Below are positions 1 through 6,043 of a DNA stretch of 6,600 nt, in pieces. The notes under the pieces were generated by a model that saw only the letters and a program-made list of their open reading frames with translations, ran no database searches and had not been told where the DNA came from. The position numbers were made by a program, and so were the translations under genes. This DNA comes from Phycisphaerae bacterium (GTDB taxonomy: Bacteria; Planctomycetota; Phycisphaerae; UBA1845). Numbering within the stretch: position 1 is the first letter of the stretch; each line of letters begins with the position of its first letter. The stretch lies in NCBI GenBank assembly GCA_029260195.1, contig JAJDDS010000110.1, positions 1 through 6,600 on the forward strand. The letters are read 5' to 3'.

Positions 1-134
1 GTTCTCGTTGCGAATCGCCTTGCGATACCGCGCACGCGATCCCACGCGGCATCCAGTCCAGCGGGCAGCGGGCGTGTCCTCGCCGGATGGGACAGGCTTT
101 GCCAAGTGAGGCTGGGTGCGATGAAGCCGCTCAT
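1..134 (-). CDS. 5' part of an unidentified fourth gene of the cluster, cut by the left window edge
   Basis: The minus strand reads ATG at 134-132 and stays open for 44 codons to the window edge. The ATG overlaps the TGA stop of the upstream M50/HlyD gene as ATGA, the classic arrangement for translational coupling. A Shine-Dalgarno-like AAAGGCGG (150-143) lies 8 nt upstream, inside the end of the protease gene, and supports this start. The peptide begins MSGFIAPSLTWQSLSHPA and reaches ...LDAAWDRVRGIARRFATR; it is rich in Arg and Ala, with no signal peptide or membrane segment so far. I do not recognise a family from 44 residues. The position suggests a protein working with the two HlyD-type proteins, for example another transport component or a SecA-like motor, but that is a guess from context. 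The reading frame is well supported; the function is open. Confidence 0.75.
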   Translation of the reverse strand, partial: MSGFIAPSLTWQSLSHPARTRPLPAGLDAAWDRVRGIARRFATR

Positions 135-2302
135 ATTCGGAACCGCCTTTGCACCAATTGTTCGATCGATCGCCACCACTGCCAAGCGAGCGGTTTGGCG
201 GGCAGCGTGAAGCGCACGACGACGCGCTGGCCGGGGTAGAACACTTGGGCGTCGGCGGGGTCGATGCGCACTTCAAAGTACGGCGTTGCGGCTATTCGTC
301 CGGACGGGTCTTCGGCGGACGTCTCGACGCCACCGCCGGCGAAGACGCCGAGCGACCGGGCGGGTAGTTGTTCCTGTGCCGCTGGGGAGATTTCAGCGAT
401 CGTACCGGTCGACTGAAGATCCGGATGAGACCGGGCTCGAATCTCGACCTCGGGATGGGCCTCGGTGACGAGAATGGCTGCGGCGAACTGATCCGCCGTC
501 GCCCGGATTCGTGCATCGCTCAGGTCGGCCACCATGCCGATGGATTCGCCTCGGCGAAGGTAGGCGCCGACGAGGTTCTCGATTTTGGGCGAAATCCAAG
601 TGCCGGCGAACGGTGCGTGGATTTCGAGTGACGCGAGTTGTTTCCGCGTTCGGATGATCTGGTCATCGAGCGCGGCGATCTGTTCCTCAAACACCTGCGC
701 AGCCGCGACGTCGCGCTCGCGTACCGCCCATTGTCCGCGGATTTCGGTCGCGCGTTTGTCGGCGGCGAGCCTGTCGAGTTCCGCGGTCAACCGCGGGCTA
801 TCGGCATCGACGATGGCTGCGCCCAGGGGCGTTGTCGGCGACACCGAGGGTGCGACGTGTCTGACGAACCCGTCTGCGCGGGCGTGTATCAGAGCGATCT
901 GTCTTGGTTCGACGACGCCGTCGGCGCGAAGATGATCGGGGACGGGAATCAGACACAATCCGGATGCGGCGCCTGCGACCGTCGCACCCATTGTCCCCAC
1001 GGCGCGCCGGCGGACGCGAGCCAGTTCGTTGCTCGTCACCAGATAACGGATGAGGTTCAGAATCGGTACGAGCATCATGGTCACGACGGCGCCGACGGCC
1101 AGGATGGCGCCGATGAAGAAGAACTTGTCGGCGATGAACCAGATGATGGCGATGGCGACCATGGTGCGATAGACCGTTGAGGCGATCGCATAAACGAAAA
1201 GCCAACCGTGTTCGCGGGCGGAGGCGGGGTTGACGGCGGTCTTAATGCCCCAGGCGTATCGTTTCACGAGGTAGTAGATATATTGGCGACTGCGCGAAGC
1301 GAGGTTGGGGATTTCCAGCGCGTCCGACAGGATGTAGTAGCCGTCGTAGCGCAGTAGCGGATTCGCATTGAAGAGCAGCGTGGATGCGCCGGATATGAAA
1401 AGGACGTTGTAGGCCAGCGCACTCGTCAGCGTTCCCTGCGGTGTATTCACCCAGACCAAAGCCGCGACACCCGCGATCGCGAACTCGACGAGCATTCCGG
1501 CGGCGCCCACGACGATGCGCTGCCACTTGCTGCGAAAGGACCATGCGCTGGAGGCATCGACGTACGGGACCGGCGTGAAGACCAGCAGCATGATGCCCAT
1601 TTCATGCACGTCCCCTCCCGTTCCATTCTGGCGCCCGAAGCGCTTGCAGGCGAAGCCGTGCCCGAATTCGTGGAGCACTTTGGTCAGCACGAAGCAAAGG
1701 TATAACCACGGGAGGTTGTCCTGACTCAGCACGCCGGAAGCGCCGCTGAAGAGCGCATCTCCATGTCCGGCGAGACCCGCCAGTCCGAACGTGAGGAGCA
1801 CTGTGGCGGCGGCTGCCCCGTACCAGGTGAAGGCGCACCCGAATAGCCATACCCAGCGATTCAGTATGTGATCCGGGTTGAGCAGCGGTATCTTCGCGAA
1901 CAGTATGCTCGACAGTCGGCCCTTGATTTCCCGGTGTATCCGTTTTCGGTAACGGTTGAAGAGTTGTTCCGAGTCGCCTGGCAGCTCACAGTAGAGCAGG
2001 TTGGATGCGTACAACTGACCGAGGAGTTGAATCACTTCGTTCTGGGTCGGGGCGTCGTCGCCCAGGCGGTCGTTGCTAAGCGTCCAGGCGTCGGCGACGG
2101 TGCGCCGGCCGTCGAGCAGTGCGAGAAAAAAATAACCGGGTACGCTGAATCGAAAGTGCTGGTTGTTCGCGGCGTCCCGGGCGACGTGCCAGGTTCGTCC
2201 GCGGAATTGCTGGCGGTAGACGTGGACGGTTGTGCGAAGCCTTGGCGAGAGGCCGGCTACCTTGTGCCAGGATTCACTAAATGTGGGTTTCAAGTGCGTC
2301 AC
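131..2302 (-). CDS. PqqD-like / M50 zinc metalloprotease / HlyD-type adaptor fusion, membrane protein
   Basis: A 723-residue protein of the 'putative peptide zinc metalloprotease' type. Residues about 21-105 (motifs RTWHVARD, FRFSVPGYFFLALLDG, TVADAW) resemble the PqqD-like winged-helix region often found at the N-terminus of these proteins. Residues about 150-455 carry several hydrophobic membrane segments and the site-2-protease-like core. HEFGH (211-215) gives two zinc-binding His and the catalytic Glu; NPLLRYDGYY (314-323) supplies the likely third zinc ligand, Asp320. Residues about 466-500 and 559-593 look like the two halves of a biotinyl-lipoyl-like domain, separated by a helical hairpin (503-555). 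A beta-barrel-like region follows, then a Trp-rich tail (LAWQWW) and RRFRI. The core lies in the inner membrane and the C-terminal arm presumably in the periplasm. The start is GTG, 15 nt after the TAG of the upstream gene, with no clear Shine-Dalgarno; translation is probably coupled. The substrate is unknown. All catalytic motifs are intact. Confidence 0.92.
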   Translation of the reverse strand: MTHLKPTFSESWHKVAGLSPRLRTTVHVYRQQFRGRTWHVARDAANNQHFRFSVPGYFFLALLDGRRTVADAWTLSNDRLGDDAPTQNEVIQLLGQLYASNLLYCELPGDSEQLFNRYRKRIHREIKGRLSSILFAKIPLLNPDHILNRWVWLFGCAFTWYGAAAATVLLTFGLAGLAGHGDALFSGASGVLSQDNLPWLYLCFVLTKVLHEFGHGFACKRFGRQNGTGGDVHEMGIMLLVFTPVPYVDASSAWSFRSKWQRIVVGAAGMLVEFAIAGVAALVWVNTPQGTLTSALAYNVLFISGASTLLFNANPLLRYDGYYILSDALEIPNLASRSRQYIYYLVKRYAWGIKTAVNPASAREHGWLFVYAIASTVYRTMVAIAIIWFIADKFFFIGAILAVGAVVTMMLVPILNLIRYLVTSNELARVRRRAVGTMGATVAGAASGLCLIPVPDHLRADGVVEPRQIALIHARADGFVRHVAPSVSPTTPLGAAIVDADSPRLTAELDRLAADKRATEIRGQWAVRERDVAAAQVFEEQIAALDDQIIRTRKQLASLEIHAPFAGTWISPKIENLVGAYLRRGESIGMVADLSDARIRATADQFAAAILVTEAHPEVEIRARSHPDLQSTGTIAEISPAAQEQLPARSLGVFAGGGVETSAEDPSGRIAATPYFEVRIDPADAQVFYPGQRVVVRFTLPAKPLAWQWWRSIEQLVQRRFRI
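143..150 (-). promoter_or_regulatory. Ribosome binding site of the left-edge gene
   Basis: AAAGGCGG on the minus strand is one mismatch from AAGGAGG and sits 8 nt before the ATG at 134. It lies inside the last codons of the M50/HlyD gene. Together with the ATGA overlap it makes the short left-edge frame credible as a real gene start. Confidence 0.6.
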
Positions 2303-2317
2303 GGTTGGTCGTCGCTG

Positions 2318-4291
2318 CTAGAGCCAGAGTTGCATCCGTACCCAGTTGACGAAACGCCGCGTCCATATCCACAGATAGCTTCGGCGGTCGATGTCGATCT
2401 TGCCTGTTCCCGCCATGCCGGGGCGAAGCCACGGTCGCAACTCTTGTAGGCGCACGCGCACGCTGAAGGCGTTCTGTCCGTCGACGATCTCAGCCATAGG
2501 ATTGATGTGCTCGACCGTGAACGGGAGCATGTCACCGGGGAACGAGGCGGTGGCTAATCTTCCGGTCTGGGCGATCCGCACGTCGGCAATCTGATCCTCG
2601 GGGACGGCGATCTGAGCGCGCAGGTTTTCGAGTGGGGTGACCTCAAACAAGAGGTCGCCGGTCTTGAATGGAGCGCCGAGTTGTCGCTCGAGGTCGCCGG
2701 CGATGACTACGCCGGAGGTGGCTGACCGAATGTCAGCCTGGTCGATCTTGTATTCGAGCAGATCGATCTGGGCCTGAACGCGTTTGGCGAGGGCGTCGGA
2801 TATTTGAGCGTCAGCCTCTTCGCCGCTGCGCCGGGCAAGTGCGGCTCGTTTGGTTTCGGCGTAGGCTTCCGCTCGGGCGGAGGCGAGTTGCAGGCGCAAC
2901 TCGGCCGCTTCGAGGGTGGCCATGACGGTCTCGCCCGCGCGGACGGAATCGCCGATTCTCACGTGTACTGTGGCCAGATACCCGTCAAACGGGGCTGGGA
3001 CGATTTGCCGCGTCGAGGGCTCGATGACGAACGAACCGGAAGCCCGGTATTGCCCCTTCGCCATCGTGAGGAATAGCCCGGCGGCGACCGCGAGCACGGC
3101 GAGCGCCTTGGCCCAGGTGTGCGTGGGTCCGACCAGCGCAGCCAGCCCGCGTCGCAGGGACTCGGCGGCGCGGGCGCCGAACCATCGGTCCCGCTCAAAG
3201 AGTTCCAGGAGTCGGGCGCTGCAGAGGTCACAGGTCAGGCGGAGCGTGCGCACCTGCTCCGCGTCCAGCGGATCGTCAACCGGACGGTCGATGGTCAGCA
3301 CGGCGCGGGGTTGGGGGGTCGAGTCCGCAGCGGTGTCGTCCGGAGTCGAGAACTGGGGGCGAATGGGGAGGCTGCACACGGACACGGGACCGAAGTGGGC
3401 GGAAAATTCGGCGGCGGTGCGACAGACATATCGTGCGTCGGGAGAGGCTGGGTGGACGATCTCGACGTCCTGGTCGAGCGATTCCTCCATGGTCGATTCG
3501 ATGGACTGGACGAGTTGGGTGCGGCGGTCGAAGCGTTCGGTGTGACTCAGCGCCTTGAGCACGACGTAGCGTCCTTCGAGGAATCCCAGACCGACGCGCT
3601 GTCCACGCCATCGCGAGGCCACCTCATTGCAGAATGCCATGGCGGTGCTCAGGAACCGGTCGTGGCTATTAATGGCGGCGATGACCTCCATCGCCACTTT
3701 CAATTGCCGCAGGTCGCCCTCGCGCGCGTCCAGGGTTAGTCGCATCTCGTAGAGGGCTAGGAGTTGCATGGAAAGTTCGAGGCGCTCGCGGCGGGTCTGG
3801 AAGTCGGCGTGCGAGTCGGAGGCGATGACGAAGGCGGCGGCGCCGCGGACGGTGGAAGTTCCGCGAATGGGGATGGTCAGGAGGTGGCGGGATTTGGGGG
3901 GATGGTTGAGCGGATCCCCCGGCGGAGCCGGCGGCTCGGGGAAGGGGGGGGCGTTCGATGTGGAAGCGCTGTCGACGTCGCCGTCGGTTAACGCGATGAC
4001 GACCGTGCCCGCATCGGAAGCGTCGAGCTTCCGCGCGGTTTCGGACGCAATTTCCAACCAAGTCTTGGGTGTGGACGATCGTGCGGATTGTGGGTGGATT
4101 GCGAGTGGTTGGGCGACGCCGTCGGGGGTGACGCGGACGATGGCGCCGCGCTCGGAGTCGGACATGGCGCACTGGCCGGAGAGAAGTTGATTGAGGAACT
4201 CATTTGGGGGACCATTGAAGTGTGCCAAATGCGAGAGGGACGCGCCGTCAGGGCCGTCCCGCGTCCATTCTGACCTGGCGACGTTGTCCAC
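2318..4291 (-). CDS. GAF-domain sensor fused to an HlyD-type periplasmic adaptor
   Basis: A 657-residue protein in two halves. Residues about 25-185 look like a degenerate GAF-type domain interrupted by a Pro-rich linker (about 114-133). Residues about 195-365 look like a second GAF domain (LKVAMEVIAAINSHDRFLSTAM, SVCSLPIR, AVLTIDRP). One membrane segment (about 393-410, ALAVLAVAAGLFLTMA) then leads to an adaptor half. There, IVPAPFDGYLATVHVRIGDSVRAGE (430-454, shown here only as its position and type) is a lipoyl-like half-motif, followed by a coiled coil (about 460-515), the second half-motif (IRSATSGVVIAGDLERQLG) and a beta-barrel (about 555-632). The tail is Trp-rich (YLWIWTRRFVNWVRMQLW). 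By family, the adaptor spans the periplasm and the GAF half would be cytoplasmic, so the protein could pass a cytoplasmic signal to the envelope; no ligand can be read from the sequence. The GTG start is fixed by GGAGGGG 7 nt upstream. It is followed 15 nt later by the M50/HlyD gene in the same frame. Confidence 0.9.
   Translation of the reverse strand: MDNVARSEWTRDGPDGASLSHLAHFNGPPNEFLNQLLSGQCAMSDSERGAIVRVTPDGVAQPLAIHPQSARSSTPKTWLEIASETARKLDASDAGTVVIALTDGDVDSASTSNAPPFPEPPAPPGDPLNHPPKSRHLLTIPIRGTSTVRGAAAFVIASDSHADFQTRRERLELSMQLLALYEMRLTLDAREGDLRQLKVAMEVIAAINSHDRFLSTAMAFCNEVASRWRGQRVGLGFLEGRYVVLKALSHTERFDRRTQLVQSIESTMEESLDQDVEIVHPASPDARYVCRTAAEFSAHFGPVSVCSLPIRPQFSTPDDTAADSTPQPRAVLTIDRPVDDPLDAEQVRTLRLTCDLCSARLLELFERDRWFGARAAESLRRGLAALVGPTHTWAKALAVLAVAAGLFLTMAKGQYRASGSFVIEPSTRQIVPAPFDGYLATVHVRIGDSVRAGETVMATLEAAELRLQLASARAEAYAETKRAALARRSGEEADAQISDALAKRVQAQIDLLEYKIDQADIRSATSGVVIAGDLERQLGAPFKTGDLLFEVTPLENLRAQIAVPEDQIADVRIAQTGRLATASFPGDMLPFTVEHINPMAEIVDGQNAFSVRVRLQELRPWLRPGMAGTGKIDIDRRSYLWIWTRRFVNWVRMQLWL
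3944..3951. repeat. Eight-base G/C homopolymer inside the GAF-HlyD gene
   Basis: A run of eight G on the plus strand is eight C in the coding strand, encoding part of the Pro-rich linker (around residue 114, NAPPFPEPP). Homopolymers of this length can slip during replication and also cause sequencing errors. The frame as given is open on both sides, so the copy here is in the 'on' state. Confidence 0.8.
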
Positions 4292-4298
4292 GAGTCAA

Positions 4299-4305
4299 CC
4301 CCTCC
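4299..4305 (-). promoter_or_regulatory. Ribosome binding site fixing the GTG start of the GAF-HlyD gene
   Basis: GGAGGGG on the minus strand lies 7 nt before the GTG at 4291, a strong match and good spacing. It justifies a GTG start over downstream candidates. Its 5' part also forms the 3' arm of a small hairpin (4301-4315). Confidence 0.75.
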
Positions 4306-4315
4306 GAAGCGGAAG
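4301..4315 (-). promoter_or_regulatory. Small hairpin that overlaps the GAF-HlyD ribosome binding site
   Basis: On the minus-strand transcript CTTCCG (4315-4310) can pair with CGGAGG (4306-4301), with one G-U pair, around a CTT loop. An alternative pairing uses a C(UUCG)G tetraloop with one G-A mismatch. Either fold would pair bases of the GGAGGGG ribosome binding site. The stem is only six pairs, so a regulatory role is possible but unproven. Confidence 0.35.
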
Positions 4316-4352
4316 TCCGTCGGGCGCGCTGCGAGTGTTGTAACCTGATGTC

Positions 4353-4727
4353 TTAATTGGACTTACGACGCTTCGCGACGTTCAATTCCAGTGGGCCAAA
4401 CTGCTCCTCGTATCGCTTGATTTGCTGCCCGAGGGAGATGGCCAGGCGCTTGGCGGAGAAGTAGTTCATCACCACGCGGTCGCCCACGGTGAACACGCAG
4501 TTGACGCTGTTGTCGTCCTTGCCGGGCGGTTGGGACTGGTCGATGAGGTTGACGCCGAAGTCGATGATCACCTCCTCGGCGGTGAATTGCGTGCGGAATC
4601 CATTGGCGTAGATGGTGTGCTGGTCCCGCTGATCGACCCGCAGCCGGACCTTGCGCTGGCCGACTTGTTCCTGCACCTGCTGTTCGACCTGCGGGTCCGT
4701 TGAGTCTCCCTGATTCGGATTGGCCAT
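4353..4727 (-). CDS. Small DUF3467-type protein
   Basis: A 124-residue soluble protein. After a Gln-rich, probably disordered N-terminus (1-25), residues about 27-118 match my memory of the DUF3467 family. The pattern is an early strand (VRLRVDQRD), then TIYANGFRTQFTAEEVIIDFGVNL (38-61, where the family's 'YANxFRxxxTxEEVxLDFG' is clear), then VFTVGDRVVMNYFSAKRLAISLGQQIKRYEEQFGPLEL (78-115, 'V..R.VM...AKRL...L...I..YE..FG..E'). No signal peptide, membrane segment or Cys pair is seen. The family's biochemical function is not known to me. The ATG start is supported by AAAGGTGG 9 nt upstream. It is the first gene of the leftward cluster, 61 nt before the GAF-HlyD gene, and no obvious terminator lies between them, so co-transcription is likely. 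Whether it takes part in the same process is unknown. Confidence 0.85.
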   Translation of the reverse strand: MANPNQGDSTDPQVEQQVQEQVGQRKVRLRVDQRDQHTIYANGFRTQFTAEEVIIDFGVNLIDQSQPPGKDDNSVNCVFTVGDRVVMNYFSAKRLAISLGQQIKRYEEQFGPLELNVAKRRKSN

Positions 4728-4736
4728 CTCTGCCTA

Positions 4737-4744
4737 CCACCTTT
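4737..4744 (-). promoter_or_regulatory. Ribosome binding site of the DUF3467 gene
   Basis: AAAGGTGG on the minus strand, 9 nt before the ATG at 4727, resembles AAGGAGG with one mismatch and agrees with the chosen start. Confidence 0.6.
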
Positions 4745-4810
4745 CTAACTGGGTTCTGTTTGACCCCTCGCGTGCCCATAGCCCGGGACGAACGCGCCCC
4801 ATGCCCATTA

Positions 4811-4823
4811 CCGCCCCGGGCGG
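4811..4823. promoter_or_regulatory. GC-rich perfect palindrome in the leader of the leftward cluster
   Basis: CCGCCC-C-GGGCGG is an uninterrupted inverted repeat about 85 nt upstream of the DUF3467 start. As DNA it could be a protein-binding site near the cluster promoter; as RNA it is a tight five-pair hairpin with a 3-nt loop. There is no T-tract on either side, so a terminator role is unlikely. Such repeats can arise by chance in GC-rich DNA. Confidence 0.3.
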
Positions 4824-4830
4824 AATATGG

Positions 4831-4859
4831 AGCATATCGAACTTCCGCCGTAATTGAAA
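4831..4859 (-). promoter_or_regulatory. Weak candidate promoter for the leftward cluster
   Basis: On the minus strand TTTCAA (4859-4854) and TATGCT (4836-4831) are 17 nt apart in a locally AT-richer patch upstream of the first gene. Both hexamers are imperfect matches to the sigma70 consensus. The placement is right for a promoter giving a leader of about 100 nt, but the sequence match alone is weak. Confidence 0.3.
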
Positions 4860-5186
4860 CCCAGCTACATATCCCATTCATCGCCCGCTCGGCCGCGATT
4901 GTAACCCAGGCGGATTGCCCGGTTCAAGCGAGAAGGGCATCGCCTGACGTGTTTCGCACGCATCAAGCCGCCCTTCGAAGGCGCCGGCTGCTTGCCCCCT
5001 CGATGCTTTCCTCCGTTCCGTCGTGCATCCGTACCTGTTCCGGTGCGATGCGACGGTCGTTTGCCGCCGCAACGGACATGGTCCCACCGAAGTCCGACTT
5101 ATGGGTGCGCTGGTGCTTTGCCGTGATGACGCGGTGCTGCCATCACGTAACGTGGCGCCCACGCCCGATGTCAAAAGAAATGGAGA

Positions 5187-5324
5187 GTTAAGGATCTTTA
5201 CCAAAACGGTTTGCGCGAGGCCGGTGCCGACGTGGTTGACTTGAGCAAACCATTCGCGTACGGCTGGCGCTTCAGATTCGACAACGGGGGAACGCCGGAC
5301 GCGATCCGCGGACGGCCTCGTTGA
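5187..5324 (+). pseudogene. Possible displaced N-terminal fragment of the broken gene that follows
   Basis: A short frame, open from 5151, gives a protein-like stretch VKDLYQNGLREAGADVVDL then SKPFAYGWRFRFDNGGTPDA, ending at TGA 5322-5324. Codon choice looks coding: most third positions are G or C. It has no ATG of its own. The nearest ATGs (5168 and 5180) are in another frame and hit TAA at 5189-5191. The fragment ends exactly where the next segment begins in a frame one base back (the TTGA at 5321-5324). It could be the beginning of the same ancestral gene, shifted by small insertions or deletions. It could also be a chance reading frame; I recognise no family. Confidence 0.35.
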
Positions 5325-5674
5325 GAATCCAAGCCGTGTCCATCATCTCTCCATACGATCAGGGCTACCAACCTCCAATTCCGGACGAGTGGTATGAGGT
5401 GGGTCGCGGCACAGCCAACACCGACGGTTTTGTCCTGACCAAAGTCACCGTGATGAACGACAACGCATGCTGCGTCGTCGCGGGGTATTTCGGGAATACC
5501 GACCTGGTGTCGGCTTCGGTGAACGCTGTTGTGAGCGCGGACAATCCTATCAACTGAAACAGCTTTACGATGCCGGTGGCCAAGGGTGAGCCCTGGACCG
5601 TCAAGATCAGGAGACACGCTGCCCAAAACCAACCGGTTCACATTCGAGTCGTGTGGGTGCCGCCCGGTACGTGA
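5321..5674 (+). pseudogene. Broken gene for a small beta-rich protein, interrupted by an in-frame TGA
   Basis: One frame reads from about 5321 (open from 5240) through TGA at 5555-5557 and on to a second TGA at 5672-5674. Before the first stop it gives SPYDQGYQPPIPDEWYEVG, then NTDGFVLTKVTV and ending VVSADNPIN; after it, NSFTMPVAKGEPWTVKI and NQPVHIRVVWVPPGT. The two parts fit one domain: alternating hydrophobic strands, and the stop falls where Trp would suit (PIN-W-NSFTMPVAKG; TGG to TGA is one base). The style, 'TDGFV... FTMPVAKGEPW', recalls small beta-sandwich proteins of bacterial surfaces or phage tails, a resemblance from memory. No start with a ribosome binding site exists: 5321 is a TTG without Shine-Dalgarno. 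A 78-residue protein (5321-5557) is the alternative if the first TGA is the true end. I favour a decayed gene. Confidence 0.6.
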
Positions 5675-5777
5675 CACCGGTTGAACACCGTTGCTTTGAT
5701 GCCGCCGATCGTCGGTTGATTCAGGAGGAGGAATAAGCAGTCAGCGCAATCTTGGTCGAGCGGAGGATTTTGCCAAT

Positions 5778-5790
5778 GCCCCATCGGGGC
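5778..5790. terminator. Weak hairpin between the broken gene and the LEPR-XLL gene
   Basis: GCCCC-ATC-GGGGC is a perfect five-pair stem with a 3-nt loop, about 100 nt after the broken gene. It is followed by TTCC rather than a T-run, so it is at best a poor intrinsic terminator. Confidence 0.2.
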
Positions 5791-5947
5791 TTCCGGGCAG
5801 AATAGCCAGGAACCGTTGAGCGACGGGGATCGGAGAATGCACGTATCACAGTATTACGATCGAGCCGTCTGGGAAAGCCGTGATCCACCGGCCGGTCGGC
5901 TGCAACATTGAAGTGTCGCTTCATTCTGCATGCTTTGGGTGGCATTT

Positions 5948-5959
5948 TTCCATTTGGAA
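5948..5959. promoter_or_regulatory. Inverted repeat overlapping the -35 box of the LEPR-XLL promoter
   Basis: TTCCA-TT-TGGAA is a perfect five-base inverted repeat around a 2-base centre. Its right half shares bases with the TTGGAA -35 candidate, a typical place for an operator. The short arms mean chance is possible. Confidence 0.35.
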
Positions 5960-5982
5960 TGACGGTGCGTATTTGGTATAAG
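5954..5982 (+). promoter_or_regulatory. Candidate sigma70-like promoter of the LEPR-XLL gene
   Basis: TTGGAA (5954-5959) and TATAAG (5977-5982) are exactly 17 nt apart; they match the consensus hexamers at four and five of six positions. They lie in the most AT-rich patch of the upstream region. Transcription from here would give a leader of about 85 nt before the ATG at 6074. Confidence 0.5.
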
Positions 5983-6043
5983 CGGCAGTCTGATAACGGC
6001 GTTCGGAGAGGGGTCCGCCGGACTTCCGGATTCGCCGCGGGGA

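Larger units (their letters stand above)
4745..5150. other. Stretch without a convincing gene
   Basis: Apart from the leader and promoter-like elements of the leftward cluster I see no gene here. Open frames exist on both strands, up to about 160 codons, but their translations are Arg-, Cys- and Pro-rich, lack recognisable motifs, lack good ribosome binding sites and read like GC-rich non-coding DNA. No tRNA-like fold, insertion-sequence terminal repeat or CRISPR-like repeat was noticed. It may be intergenic DNA or sequence too decayed to recognise. Confidence 0.5.

Noticed and set aside
2318..4291. Long plus-strand frames (for example 2916-3545 and 3119-3739) and minus-strand frames such as 3669-4172
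   Set aside because: All lie inside the GAF-HlyD gene in other frames, with Arg/Ser/Pro-rich translations typical of shadows of a GC-rich gene.
4919..4940. GGTTCAAGC, resembling a tRNA T-loop
   Set aside because: No matching T-stem, acceptor stem or anticodon arm can be built around it.
4700..5191. Plus-strand open frame of 163 codons with an ATG-SKEMES end
   Set aside because: It begins antisense inside the DUF3467 gene and its translation is Arg-, Cys- and Pro-rich without motifs, as expected of a GC-rich random frame.
5023..5244. Plus-strand frame of 73 codons (GTG start)
   Set aside because: Some stretches look protein-like, but there is no ribosome binding site or recognisable motif, and it overlaps the more protein-like fragment at 5187-5324.
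5208..5251. GGTTTGC / GCAAACC inverted repeat 30 nt apart
   Set aside because: Only seven bases, no flanking direct repeat and no transposase; not enough for an insertion-sequence remnant.
5198..5677. Minus-strand open frame of 159 codons
   Set aside because: It is antisense to the plus-strand beta-rich frame, which has better motifs and strand patterns; its own translation is His/Arg-rich without recognisable features or ribosome binding site.
5671..5736. Tiny frame GTG...TAA (VTPVEHRCFDAADRR...) overlapping the last TGA of the broken gene as GTGA
   Set aside because: Only 21 codons, no ribosome binding site, and no recognisable content. The GGAGGAGG-like stretch near its end is followed by TAA, not by a start codon at usable distance.
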